Of a stretch of 5,036 nt of DNA, positions 1 to 5,036 are shown piece by piece (position 1 is the stretch's first letter; every line of letters begins with the position of its first letter). The notes under the pieces were generated by a model. It made no database searches, was not told where the DNA came from, and worked only from the letters and a program-made list of their open reading frames with translations. The position numbers were made by a program, and so were the translations under genes. The stretch comes from Tannerella sp. (GTDB lineage Bacteria > Bacteroidota > Bacteroidia > Bacteroidales > Tannerellaceae), in the NCBI GenBank assembly GCA_031288935.1, contig JAITQL010000142.1, forward strand, positions 1 through 5,036, given 5' to 3'.

Positions 1-96
1 CAAACCGCCTTTTTCAAACTCCAGTTCAGTTCCGGTTTTTGTCAAAAGCACTCTGATCTGTCCATGTCTTGTCCGCCTTTATTCCGCGCTTCTCTC

Positions 97-582
97 TCAC
101 AGCGGGTGCAAAGATAGAAATCTTTTTCTCTCCCTCCAAATTATTCCGGATGTTTTTTCTGTTATAAAATCTATATTCCGACGTATACTATACATTAATA
201 CAATTGGCAAAGACCATTTTTTCTCTTCCGAATGACATCCACCGAAAAAAATCCGATGCGAACAACTATGTAATATCTGAAATATGATGTCATATTTTAC
301 GCCAAAATTGGCAAGTACATACGACAAGCGTTCTTTGAGATTTTGAAAACAGAGACAGGCATCAAAAGGAATCCAGCCATACTTGATTCTTCGCCACAGG
401 ATTTCAATCGGATTCAGTTCGGGAAAATAGGGAGGCAAAAAGAAAACCGATATGTCCTGTTCTTTCCATTCAGCATTTTATTTATAAATTTGTTTGACTT
501 GTGAAGAGGTGAATTATCGGGTATAACAACCGTATTTTTTACGGTCTGCGCAACAAAACCGTCCATAAGTTTCACAACTGTA
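97..582 (-). pseudogene. IS630-family transposase remnant, C-terminal part, frameshifted
   Basis: This is the end of a DDE transposase of the IS630 type, decayed and not functional. Two minus-strand frames each carry part of it. The upstream frame (about 582 to 477) reads KNTVVIPDNSPLHKSNKF, with the Asp of the family's VVxDNxxxH motif. The downstream frame (about 475 to 277) reads WKEQDISVFFLPPYFPELNP and continues IEILWRRIKYGW. It carries the FLPPYxPELNPIE block with the third catalytic acidic residue. The two halves join as KFINK-(M/I)-AEWKEQ if one base is missing near 473-477, so a 1-nt deletion is the simplest explanation. Homology to the usual C-terminus ends near NFGVKYDIIF (about 277). 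The frame then runs on to a stop at 97-99 through sequence I do not recognise. The N-terminal helix-turn-helix and first catalytic Asp are missing, because the sequence changes to an unrelated plus-strand gene fragment at about 570-582. The stretch is more AT-rich than the rest of the window, as expected for acquired DNA. I could not identify terminal inverted repeats or a TA target duplication. Confidence 0.8.
101..140 (-). promoter_or_regulatory. Leftward Bacteroidetes-type promoter for a gene beyond the left edge
   Basis: On the minus strand a -7 box TATCTTTG (109-116) matches the Bacteroidetes consensus TAnnTTTG exactly. A -33 box TTTG (137-140) lies 20 nt upstream, the usual spacing. Transcription would start near 101-104 and run left out of the window. 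The remaining ~100 bases show no convincing start codon. An ATG near 65 opens only a seven-codon frame (MDRSECF, then stop). A frame that could start with GTG at 51-49 stays open to the window edge but has no ribosome-binding site. Bases 1-100 are therefore best read as the 5' leader of an unseen gene. The promoter lies inside the non-homologous tail of the transposase remnant. Confidence 0.5.
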
Positions 583-740
583 TCGGCCTGACCGGTACGC
601 TCATCATTCCGGCCGGCGTGAACGCCATCGGCATCGGCACGTTTGAAAACTGTATCGGCCTGACGGCGGTGGACATGTCGGCCTATACCGGCAACACTGT
701 CGATTACTGGACGTTTCAGGGTTGCAGCAGTCTTGCCGCA
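569..740 (+). repeat. 72-bp direct repeat units encoding leucine-rich repeats
   Basis: The 17-mer aactgtatcggcctgac occurs at 576-592 and again at 648-664, exactly 72 nt apart. The match extends left with two mismatches to the gttt at 569 and 641. A diverged third unit begins with gtttcag at 713. This is the DNA-level trace of the 24-residue repeats in the BspA-like fragment. The near identity of the first two units suggests recent duplication or homogenisation within the array. Confidence 0.7.
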
Positions 741-890
741 CTGACCTTCGGCAGCGCAACCGCCCCGACGTCGGTCGACCCGCATGCGTTCGACAACGTA
801 GCCCCCGTGGGCATACTGTATTACCCGGCCGGCGCCACGGCCACAAGTATCCATAACCTGTTCCGATCTCCTTTCACGGAGAGTCGAAAA
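570..890 (+). pseudogene. Fragment of a BspA-like leucine-rich-repeat surface protein
   Basis: The plus-strand frame from about 570 reads as consecutive LRR_5/BspA-type repeats: FHNCIGLTGTLIIPAGVNAI, then TFENCIGLTAVDMS, then TFQGCSSLAALTFGSATAP, then AFDNVAPVGILYYPAGATA. The repeat phenylalanine codons start at 570, 642, 714 and 789, a 72/72/75-nt (24/24/25-residue) period. The final LYYPAGATA resembles the LYVPAG motif common near the C-terminal end of such repeat arrays. In Bacteroidales these proteins are surface-exposed or secreted and are linked to adhesion; here nothing useful would be made. The frame opens only at a stop (510-512), has no start codon before 618, and begins directly against the transposase remnant. 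Downstream it does not stop after the repeats but runs antisense into the GH105 gene, so the natural C-terminus is also lost or replaced near 840-890. I read it as an internal piece left by IS insertion and later deletion or rearrangement. Confidence 0.65.
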
Positions 891-934
891 AAAACAGTGA
901 ACGGCAAACCGTCTGTTGTTTGCCATCCACTGTT
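887..934 (-). terminator. Intrinsic terminator of the GH105 gene
   Basis: On the minus strand AACAGTGGATGGCAAAC (934-918) pairs with GTTTGCCGTTCACTGTT (909-893), with 15 of 17 positions complementary, around an 8-nt loop (910-917). The stem runs straight into a run of eight T (894-887). It begins 20 nt past the GH105 stop codon (954-956), the expected place and orientation for a rho-independent terminator of that gene. Confidence 0.8.
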
Positions 935-949
935 CGTTATCCGCTGTTC
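922..949 (-). repeat. Two adjacent 14-bp degenerate tandem repeats
   Basis: On the minus strand GAACAGCGGATAAC (949-936) is followed immediately by GAACAGTGGATGGC (935-922), matching at 11 of 14 positions. The second unit forms most of one arm of the terminator, whose other arm is an inverted relative of the same sequence. Short degenerate tandem units of this style between the end of a gene and its terminator are fairly common in Bacteroidales. No function is inferred. Confidence 0.5.
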
Positions 950-953
950 GCAA

Positions 954-2132
954 TCAGTTTTTCTTCAGCTCCCGGTAACGGTCGTGAAACATGATGGCCG
1001 CGCCGAGTGCAAAGGGTGTACCCTCGACTACTTTCCGCTTGAAATAATAGTCCTTGTCGCCAATGCAGGTGCCGGAACATACGTTGGTGATGGTCAGGCC
1101 GGAGTGGTTGCCCGCTTTCTTGAGGCTGTACTTCTCGATGCCCTGGAAGGCTTTTTCGACGACGGGCAAGTAGGTTTCGGCCGGCAGGATACCGTCGGCA
1201 ATGCCCACGGTCATGCCATAGGCAAACATGGCGGTGCAGGAACTCTCGATGAAATTGCCCGCTTCGCCCGGATAAAGGGGCAACTGATACCAGTGTCCGG
1301 TGACGGCGTCCTGCAAGCCGGTCAGAGTTTGTACCATCTTGACGAACATGGCTTGCAGGGCGGGGCGTTCGGTCATGGAGGAAGGCATGACGTGCAGCGT
1401 GTTGGCCAGTGTCATGACCACCCAGCCGTTGCCTCTTCCCCAGAACTCGCCGCCGCGACGTCCGGCATTGTCTGCCCATCCGGCCATGCTGCATCCGTCG
1501 TCGAACGGCTCGTCGTCATTGTCCCAGCCGTGATACCACAGTCCCGTGACGGGATCTTCCAGCTTCTCGGCGTGCGCCGTGAGCTGAAAGGCCACTTCCC
1601 GCAGATACTGCTCGTCGCCGGTGAGGCGATAGAGTTCGATCAGGAAGAGGCTGATCATGTAGACCGTGTCGTCCCACAGTTCCACGACATTGTCGCGGTG
1701 AGAGATGCCTCCGTTCGAGGCTCTGACCACGTTCCGGTAGTCGGAATAGATTTGAACCGTTTTCCTGGCGTAATTCGAATCCTGCGTGACGCGCGCCAGA
1801 AAGGCCATTCCGAACCCCGAAGCGACGGCGTTGGGATGAATCCCCTCGGCCTTGTCCATCGTGACGTCCATCGCCTTGCGGACGTAGTTCAACATGCTGT
1901 CCCGATCCAGCCCCAGTTCATAACGGTCGGCCACGGCGCGGAGCATTGTGGCCTGCGCCCAGTCCCAGGCGTAGGCGTCGGCCGGCATGAAATCCTGCAC
2001 GGCATAGGTCATCATCCGGTCTCCCCATCCGCTGCACTCAAGTGATTGTTTACTTTTATCGCTGCATTGTATCATGGACATAAGCGTAATGATACAAGAG
2101 ATACGCAATACAAAAATTAGTTGTTTGTTCAT
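954..2132 (-). CDS. GH105 unsaturated rhamnogalacturonyl hydrolase, lipoprotein (YteR/RhiN family)
   Basis: The product is 392 residues, close to known GH105 enzymes (about 370) plus a signal peptide. GH105 enzymes hydrolyse the delta-4,5-unsaturated uronic acid left at the non-reducing end of oligosaccharides by polysaccharide lyases, classically from rhamnogalacturonan I. Visible family blocks, in order: WDWAQATML (56-64), LWDDTVYM (152-159) with the acidic pair of the active site, TGLWYHGWD (196-204), FWGRGNGWV (230-238), the ESSCTAMFAYGM segment (296-307), and VCSGTCIGD (351-359). The start at 2132 is chosen because it gives a clean signal: positively charged MNKQ, a hydrophobic stretch to about residue 20, then MIQC with Cys23 and SDK. 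This fits an exported lipoprotein, though Gln before the Cys is not a textbook lipobox. An ATG at 2279 in the same frame would add 49 residues, run across the divergent promoter region and bury the signal, so it is unlikely. The ATG follows an AAGA-rich stretch, with no strong Shine-Dalgarno. The gene stands alone on the minus strand, ends in its own terminator, and is divergent from the ribose operon. The exact substrate (pectin, glucuronidated glycan or other) cannot be read from sequence. Confidence 0.9.
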   Translation of the reverse strand: MNKQLIFVLRISCIITLMSMIQCSDKSKQSLECSGWGDRMMTYAVQDFMPADAYAWDWAQATMLRAVADRYELGLDRDSMLNYVRKAMDVTMDKAEGIHPNAVASGFGMAFLARVTQDSNYARKTVQIYSDYRNVVRASNGGISHRDNVVELWDDTVYMISLFLIELYRLTGDEQYLREVAFQLTAHAEKLEDPVTGLWYHGWDNDDEPFDDGCSMAGWADNAGRRGGEFWGRGNGWVVMTLANTLHVMPSSMTERPALQAMFVKMVQTLTGLQDAVTGHWYQLPLYPGEAGNFIESSCTAMFAYGMTVGIADGILPAETYLPVVEKAFQGIEKYSLKKAGNHSGLTITNVCSGTCIGDKDYYFKRKVVEGTPFALGAAIMFHDRYRELKKN

Positions 2133-2171
2133 TTTTCTTCGTTTTTTAGTTGACTTGGAATTTTCCGGGTA

Positions 2172-2179
2172 CAAAAGTA
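2172..2179 (-). promoter_or_regulatory. Candidate -7 box for the GH105 gene
   Basis: On the minus strand TACTTTTG matches the Bacteroidetes -7 consensus TAnnTTTG. It lies 39 bp upstream of the ATG at 2132, giving a leader of about 30 nt. There is no convincing TTTG -33 box at the expected 19-21 nt upstream, so the promoter may be weak or activator-dependent. Confidence 0.4.
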
Positions 2180-2190
2180 GGGAAAAGCGG

Positions 2191-2206
2191 ATATACATTT
2201 GTATAT
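2191..2206. promoter_or_regulatory. Perfect 6-4-6 inverted repeat, candidate operator in the divergent promoter region
   Basis: ATATAC (2191-2196), ATTT spacer, GTATAT (2201-2206) form a perfect palindrome with 6-bp arms. It overlaps both rightward -7 candidates and lies about 12 bp upstream of the leftward one. A dimeric regulator bound here could control both transcripts. The arms are AT-only apart from one C/G pair, so chance occurrence is possible. No regulator gene is in the window. Confidence 0.35.
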
Positions 2207-2209
2207 TTG
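2194..2209 (+). promoter_or_regulatory. Overlapping candidate -7 boxes for the ribokinase operon
   Basis: Two exact matches to TAnnTTTG sit almost end to end on the plus strand: TACATTTG (2194-2201) and TATATTTG (2202-2209). Either would give a leader of roughly 55-65 nt before the ribokinase ATG at 2270. No TTTG occurs at 19-21 nt upstream of either, so -33 recognition is weak. The rest of the 2133-2269 gap holds no gene or structured RNA that I can recognise. Confidence 0.4.
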
Positions 2210-2269
2210 CCCGCAAAAACACAACTGATTTGTGGAAATTTTGATTTATAAAGTTTGATTTGTTATTAC

Positions 2270-3187
2270 ATGGAAACAAAGAATCTCAAATTACTGGTTG
2301 TCGGCAGCAGCAATACGGACATGGTGATACAGACCGGGCGCCTTCCGCGTCCGGGCGAAACAGTGCTGGGAGGCGCCTTCTTCATGAACGCCGGCGGCAA
2401 GGGCGCCAACCAGGCCGTGGCGGCTGCCCGGCTGGGCGGACGGGTGTCGCTGATCTGCAAGACGGGCAGCGATCTGTTCGGCCGTCAGGCGCAACAGCTG
2501 TTCAGGGACGAAGGCATCGACACGTCCTGCGTCTTTACGGACGAGTATCATCCTTCGGGCGTGGCATTGATCATGGTCGACGAACAGGCTGAAAACTGCA
2601 TTGCCGTCGCTTCGGGAGCAAATGCCCGGCTGACGCCCGCCGACTTGTCGGCCATAGCGAGTGTCATCCGGCAGGCCGACCTCGTCCTGATGCAACTGGA
2701 AATCCCGACGGAAACGGTGGCGTATGTCGCTCAAACGGCTTTCGACGCGGGGAAGAAGGTGATCCTGAATCCCGCTCCCGCACAGGCGCTGCCGGAAACG
2801 CTGCTCCGCCAGCTGTATCTGATTACGCCCAACGAGACGGAAGCGGAACAGTTGTCGGGCATACCGGTCGTCGACTTGCCGTCGGCCGAAAAAGCCGCAC
2901 GCGCGATTGCCGCGCAGGGCGTTCCGAACGTCGTCGTCACGCTGGGCGAGAAGGGAGCGCTGATTTATTCCGGCGGACAGGTGGAGACGACGCCCGCCTG
3001 CCCGGTGAAAGCGGTCGATACGACGGCGGCAGGAGACGTATTCAACGGCGCGCTGGCCGTGGCGCTGGCCGAAAAGCGCGACCTGAGCGCGGCCGTGCAT
3101 TTCGCCTCCAGGGCGGCAGCCATCTCCGTGACGCGCTGCGGAGCGCAGGCTTCCGCTCCGTATCGACGTGAAGTAGACGCATTTTAA
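2270..3187 (+). CDS. rbsK: Ribokinase (PfkB family sugar kinase)
   Basis: This cytoplasmic kinase converts D-ribose and ATP to ribose 5-phosphate, feeding the pentose phosphate and nucleotide pathways. At 305 residues it has the normal ribokinase length. Visible landmarks: VVGSSNTDMV at 10-19 with Asp17 in the sugar-binding position; the first PfkB signature AGGKGANQAVAAARLGG at 41-57; MQLE (141-144) with the sugar-contacting Glu; NPAP (167-170); TPNETEAEQL (186-195); and the second signature DTTAAGDVFNGAL (250-262), containing the anion hole and the catalytic base Asp256. This arrangement follows E. coli RbsK closely, so ribose is the best substrate call, though related PfkB kinases for other pentoses or nucleosides cannot be fully excluded. 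The start is the ATG at 2270; a TTG at 2255 is in frame but adds only MICYY and is less likely. No Shine-Dalgarno is seen, as usual in Bacteroidetes. It is the first gene of a plus-strand operon, 27 nt ahead of the ADP-ribosylglycohydrolase, and is divergent from GH105. Confidence 0.93.
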   Translation: METKNLKLLVVGSSNTDMVIQTGRLPRPGETVLGGAFFMNAGGKGANQAVAAARLGGRVSLICKTGSDLFGRQAQQLFRDEGIDTSCVFTDEYHPSGVALIMVDEQAENCIAVASGANARLTPADLSAIASVIRQADLVLMQLEIPTETVAYVAQTAFDAGKKVILNPAPAQALPETLLRQLYLITPNETEAEQLSGIPVVDLPSAEKAARAIAAQGVPNVVVTLGEKGALIYSGGQVETTPACPVKAVDTTAAGDVFNGALAVALAEKRDLSAAVHFASRAAAISVTRCGAQASAPYRREVDAF

Positions 3188-3214
3188 TTATTTACATTAT
3201 ATAGTATTGTCATC

Positions 3215-4771
3215 ATGAGAAAATTGATTTTACAACTCGCGCTGTGGATTACGGTTGGCGCGACATTCCTTGCCTGTTCGTCGCCGACGTCCGAAGGGCG
3301 CACGAGCCGGATTCCCGAAACGCTGACGGTTTCCAAAGAAAAACTGCTGGATAAAATTAAAGGCGCCTGGGCGGGACAGGTCATCGGGTGCACGTTTGGC
3401 GGCCCTACCGAGTTCCGCTATCAGGGCACCATGATTCAGGATTACGTGCCCATCGCCTGGCCGGACGGCTACGTCAAGTCGTGTATGACCCGTTCGCCCG
3501 GACTGTACGACGACATTTACATGGACTTGACGTTTGTCGACGTGTTTGAACGGCTGGGACTGGATGCGCCGGTCGACTCGTTCGCCCTGGCGTTTGCCAC
3601 GGCCGGCTATTCGCTCTGGCACGCCAACCAGTCGGCGCGGTACAATATCCTGCACGGCATCCTGCCGCCCGCCTCGGGACACTGGCTCAACAACCCCCAT
3701 TCCGACGACATCGACTACCAGATCGAAGCCGATTATGCCGGCATCATGTCGCCGGGAATGCCCAATACGGCGTCCGGCATATCGGACGGGATCGGGCACA
3801 TCATGAATTACGGCGACGGCTGGTACGGCGGCGTATACGTGGGCGCCATGTACGCGCTTGCCTTCGTTTCGAGCGATGTGGAGTTTGTCGTTTCGGAGGC
3901 GCTGAAAACGATTCCCGAAGAAAGCCCGTACCGTAAATGTATGGCCGACGTCATTCGCTGGCACAGCCTGTATCCCGGCGACTGGAAGCAAACCTGGTTC
4001 GAATGCCAGCGCAAGTGGAGCCAGGACATCGGCTGTCCGGAGGGCGTTTACGCGCCGTACAACATCGACGCCGTCATCAACAGCGCCTACATCCTCATCG
4101 GCCTGCTGTATGGCGACGGCGATTTTTCGCGGACAATCGAGATCGCGACGCGCTGCGGACAGGATTCCGATTGCAATCCGGCTTCGGCCGGGGGAATCCT
4201 GGGCGCGATCAGGGGATACAGCCAGATCCCGTCTTACTGGCTGGATAACGTGAAGCAAGTGGAGGACATGAACTTTGCCTATACGGATATTTCGCTGAAC
4301 AAAACGTATGAGATGAGCTACCGGCACGCCTTGCAGGTCATCCGGCGAAACGGCGGGACGGAAAACGACAGCAGCGTCGTGATCGCCTGTCAGCGGCCTG
4401 TGCCGGTGCGCTACGAGAAGGGCTTCGAAGGTCATTATCCTTCCGGACGCATCGCGCTGAACAAATCCGTCACGGCGCTTGATCCGGTCACGTTCGAGGG
4501 GATCGGCATCGTGTTCCGGGGCAACGTTCGCGGCGGCGGCAGCGACTACGAAGCGCAGGTCGAGATGTCGATCGACGGCGAGCCGGTCGAAAACGCCCTG
4601 TTGCCCGTTTCCTACCGTACGCGACGGAACGAACTCTTCTGGAAATATCAGCTCCCGAAGGGAAAACACACCGTCACGTTCCGCTGGTTGAATCCCGACG
4701 ACGCGGTCTCCGTCCAATTCGGAGAGGCGCTGATATACAATGATGCGCCCCTGAAAACGGCTCATCCGTAA
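3215..4771 (+). CDS. ADP-ribosylglycohydrolase-family lipoprotein (DraG/ARH fold) with C-terminal beta-rich domain
   Basis: The protein has 518 residues. It starts with a lipoprotein signal: MRKL, a hydrophobic core, then FLAC with Cys21 followed by SSPTSEG. It is therefore predicted to be lipid-anchored in the periplasm or on the surface. Residues about 43-345 are an ADP-ribosylglycohydrolase domain. It has the opening KIKGAWAGQVIGCTFGGP (47-64), the acidic metal-site segment YDDIYMD (98-104), a second acidic cluster HSDDIDYQIEADY (162-174), and GQDSDCNPASAGGILGAIRG (315-334), matching the family's closing metal motif GxDxDxxxxxxGxxxGAxxG. Family members cleave N- or O-glycosidic bonds to ADP-ribose using two Mg ions; exported Bacteroides versions are thought to release ribose from ribosyl compounds. 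Residues about 400-512 form a separate region rich in predicted beta strands, with FEGIGIVFRGN and the ending GEALIYND, perhaps a carbohydrate-binding or jelly-roll accessory domain. That is inference. The first acidic motif is YDDIYMD rather than the classic TDDT, so the true substrate may differ from ADP-ribosyl-protein. It lies between ribokinase (27-nt gap) and the nucleoside hydrolase (17-nt gap), so the three are probably cotranscribed. Confidence 0.85.
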   Translation: MRKLILQLALWITVGATFLACSSPTSEGRTSRIPETLTVSKEKLLDKIKGAWAGQVIGCTFGGPTEFRYQGTMIQDYVPIAWPDGYVKSCMTRSPGLYDDIYMDLTFVDVFERLGLDAPVDSFALAFATAGYSLWHANQSARYNILHGILPPASGHWLNNPHSDDIDYQIEADYAGIMSPGMPNTASGISDGIGHIMNYGDGWYGGVYVGAMYALAFVSSDVEFVVSEALKTIPEESPYRKCMADVIRWHSLYPGDWKQTWFECQRKWSQDIGCPEGVYAPYNIDAVINSAYILIGLLYGDGDFSRTIEIATRCGQDSDCNPASAGGILGAIRGYSQIPSYWLDNVKQVEDMNFAYTDISLNKTYEMSYRHALQVIRRNGGTENDSSVVIACQRPVPVRYEKGFEGHYPSGRIALNKSVTALDPVTFEGIGIVFRGNVRGGGSDYEAQVEMSIDGEPVENALLPVSYRTRRNELFWKYQLPKGKHTVTFRWLNPDDAVSVQFGEALIYNDAPLKTAHP

Positions 4772-4788
4772 AATAAAGCCTGTTGCTC

Positions 4789-5036
4789 ATGAAAAAGAAT
4801 TGCTTTATACTCGCATTGACGCTGGCCTTCCTTGCCTCCTGCGCGCCGAAGGTTCATCTGATTTTTGATACCGACCTGGGGCCTGACTACGACGACGTCG
4901 GCGCGCTGGCGTTGCTGCACGCCCTGGCCGACAGCGGCGAAGTCAACATCCTGGCCACCGTGTCGTCCAACAAAGACGAGCGCGTCGTGCCCTGCATCGA
5001 AGTGCTGAACACGTACTTCGGCCGTCCCGCGATACC
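4789..5036 (+). CDS. Nucleoside hydrolase (IUNH family) lipoprotein, 3' end outside the window
   Basis: Only the first 82 full codons are present. The protein opens with a lipoprotein signal: MKKNCFILALTLAFLASC, where LASC is a good lipobox with Cys18. It then enters the nucleoside-hydrolase fold at once: VHLIFDTDLGPDYDDVGALA, residues 22-41. The aspartates at 27, 29, 33, 35 and 36 correspond to the family's calcium-binding and catalytic N-terminal cluster DxDxGxDxDD. Further on come ILATVSSNKDE (54-64) and the VLNTYFGRPAIP segment (72-83), also typical. Inosine/uridine-type hydrolases split the N-glycosidic bond of ribonucleosides to give free base and ribose. With the lipid anchor this would happen outside the cytoplasm. 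It starts 17 nt after the ADP-ribosylglycohydrolase stop and shares the operon with ribokinase, so ribose scavenging from nucleosides is the likely role. Full length (about 330 residues expected) and the C-terminal active-site residues cannot be checked here. Confidence 0.9.
   Translation, partial: MKKNCFILALTLAFLASCAPKVHLIFDTDLGPDYDDVGALALLHALADSGEVNILATVSSNKDERVVPCIEVLNTYFGRPAI

Noticed and set aside
1..51. Possible start of a minus-strand gene at a GTG (51-49)
   Set aside because: Only 17 codons are visible, with no ribosome-binding site and no recognisable motif, so it cannot be supported as a gene.
414..953. Minus-strand open frame of 179 codons from 953 to 414
   Set aside because: Its last ~55 codons are the upstream transposase piece; the rest is antisense to the LRR fragment and terminator. 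It is not one gene.
618..2045. Long plus-strand open frame of 475 codons
   Set aside because: Only its first ~90 codons are LRR-like. From about 954 on it is the exact antisense of the GH105 gene, with low-complexity, His/Gly/Val-rich content and no recognisable domain.
2133..2279. N-terminal extension of GH105 to an ATG at 2279
   Set aside because: It would place 49 non-homologous residues before a good signal peptide and cover the divergent promoter sites.
2291..3100. 269-codon minus-strand open frame inside ribokinase
   Set aside because: Antisense shadow of a fully supported PfkB gene, with no recognisable domain.
3230..4765. 511-codon open frame antisense to the ADP-ribosylglycohydrolase gene
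   Set aside because: A shadow of the GC-rich sense gene. It is Arg/Val/His-rich, has no motif, and has no promoter or start signal, while the sense strand has clear family motifs and a signal peptide.
1..5036. CRISPR array, tRNA, rRNA or riboswitch
   Set aside because: No regularly spaced repeat-spacer units, no tRNA cloverleaf and no conserved riboswitch core were seen. The only regular repeats are the protein-coding LRR units.

Overview
The window looks like chromosomal DNA of a Bacteroidales bacterium. Three intact or partial enzymes carry Bacteroidetes-type lipoprotein signals. The start codons lack clear Shine-Dalgarno sequences, and promoter-like sites match the Bacteroidetes -7 consensus TAnnTTTG. 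A BspA-type leucine-rich-repeat fragment and an IS630-type transposase remnant fit the same group. No genus can be named safely: the enzyme genes are GC-rich, while the first ~570 bases are clearly more AT-rich.

Layout. Bases 1-140 hold a good leftward Bacteroidetes promoter (-33 TTTG at 137-140, -7 TATCTTTG at 109-116, minus strand) that would serve a gene beyond the left edge. Bases ~97-582 (minus) are a decayed IS630-family transposase: only the C-terminal part of the DDE domain remains, and it is split by a frameshift near 475. It abuts, at ~570, a plus-strand fragment of a BspA-like surface protein (~570-890, four repeats spaced 72/72/75 nt). Both are gene debris. An intrinsic terminator (887-934, minus) and a short tandem repeat follow. 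The terminator closes an intact minus-strand GH105 unsaturated rhamnogalacturonyl hydrolase lipoprotein (954-2132).

A 137-bp divergent intergenic region (2133-2269) carries candidate promoters for both directions and a perfect ATATAC-N4-GTATAT inverted repeat overlapping the rightward -7 boxes. To the right is a tight plus-strand operon. It encodes ribokinase (2270-3187), an ADP-ribosylglycohydrolase-family lipoprotein with an extra C-terminal beta-rich domain (3215-4771), and a nucleoside hydrolase lipoprotein (4789 to beyond 5036).

How the genes work together. The two lipoproteins are predicted to act outside the cytoplasm, cleaving N-ribosyl bonds (ADP-ribosyl compounds or nucleosides) to free ribose. 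The ribokinase would phosphorylate the imported ribose in the cytoplasm. This gene set resembles the ribose-scavenging (rus) loci known from Bacteroides. The unusual part is the divergent GH105 enzyme, normally a pectin/rhamnogalacturonan enzyme, sharing the control region. I see no strong evidence for a wholly undescribed system; the GH105/ribose-scavenging pairing and the shared palindrome are the most interesting points.
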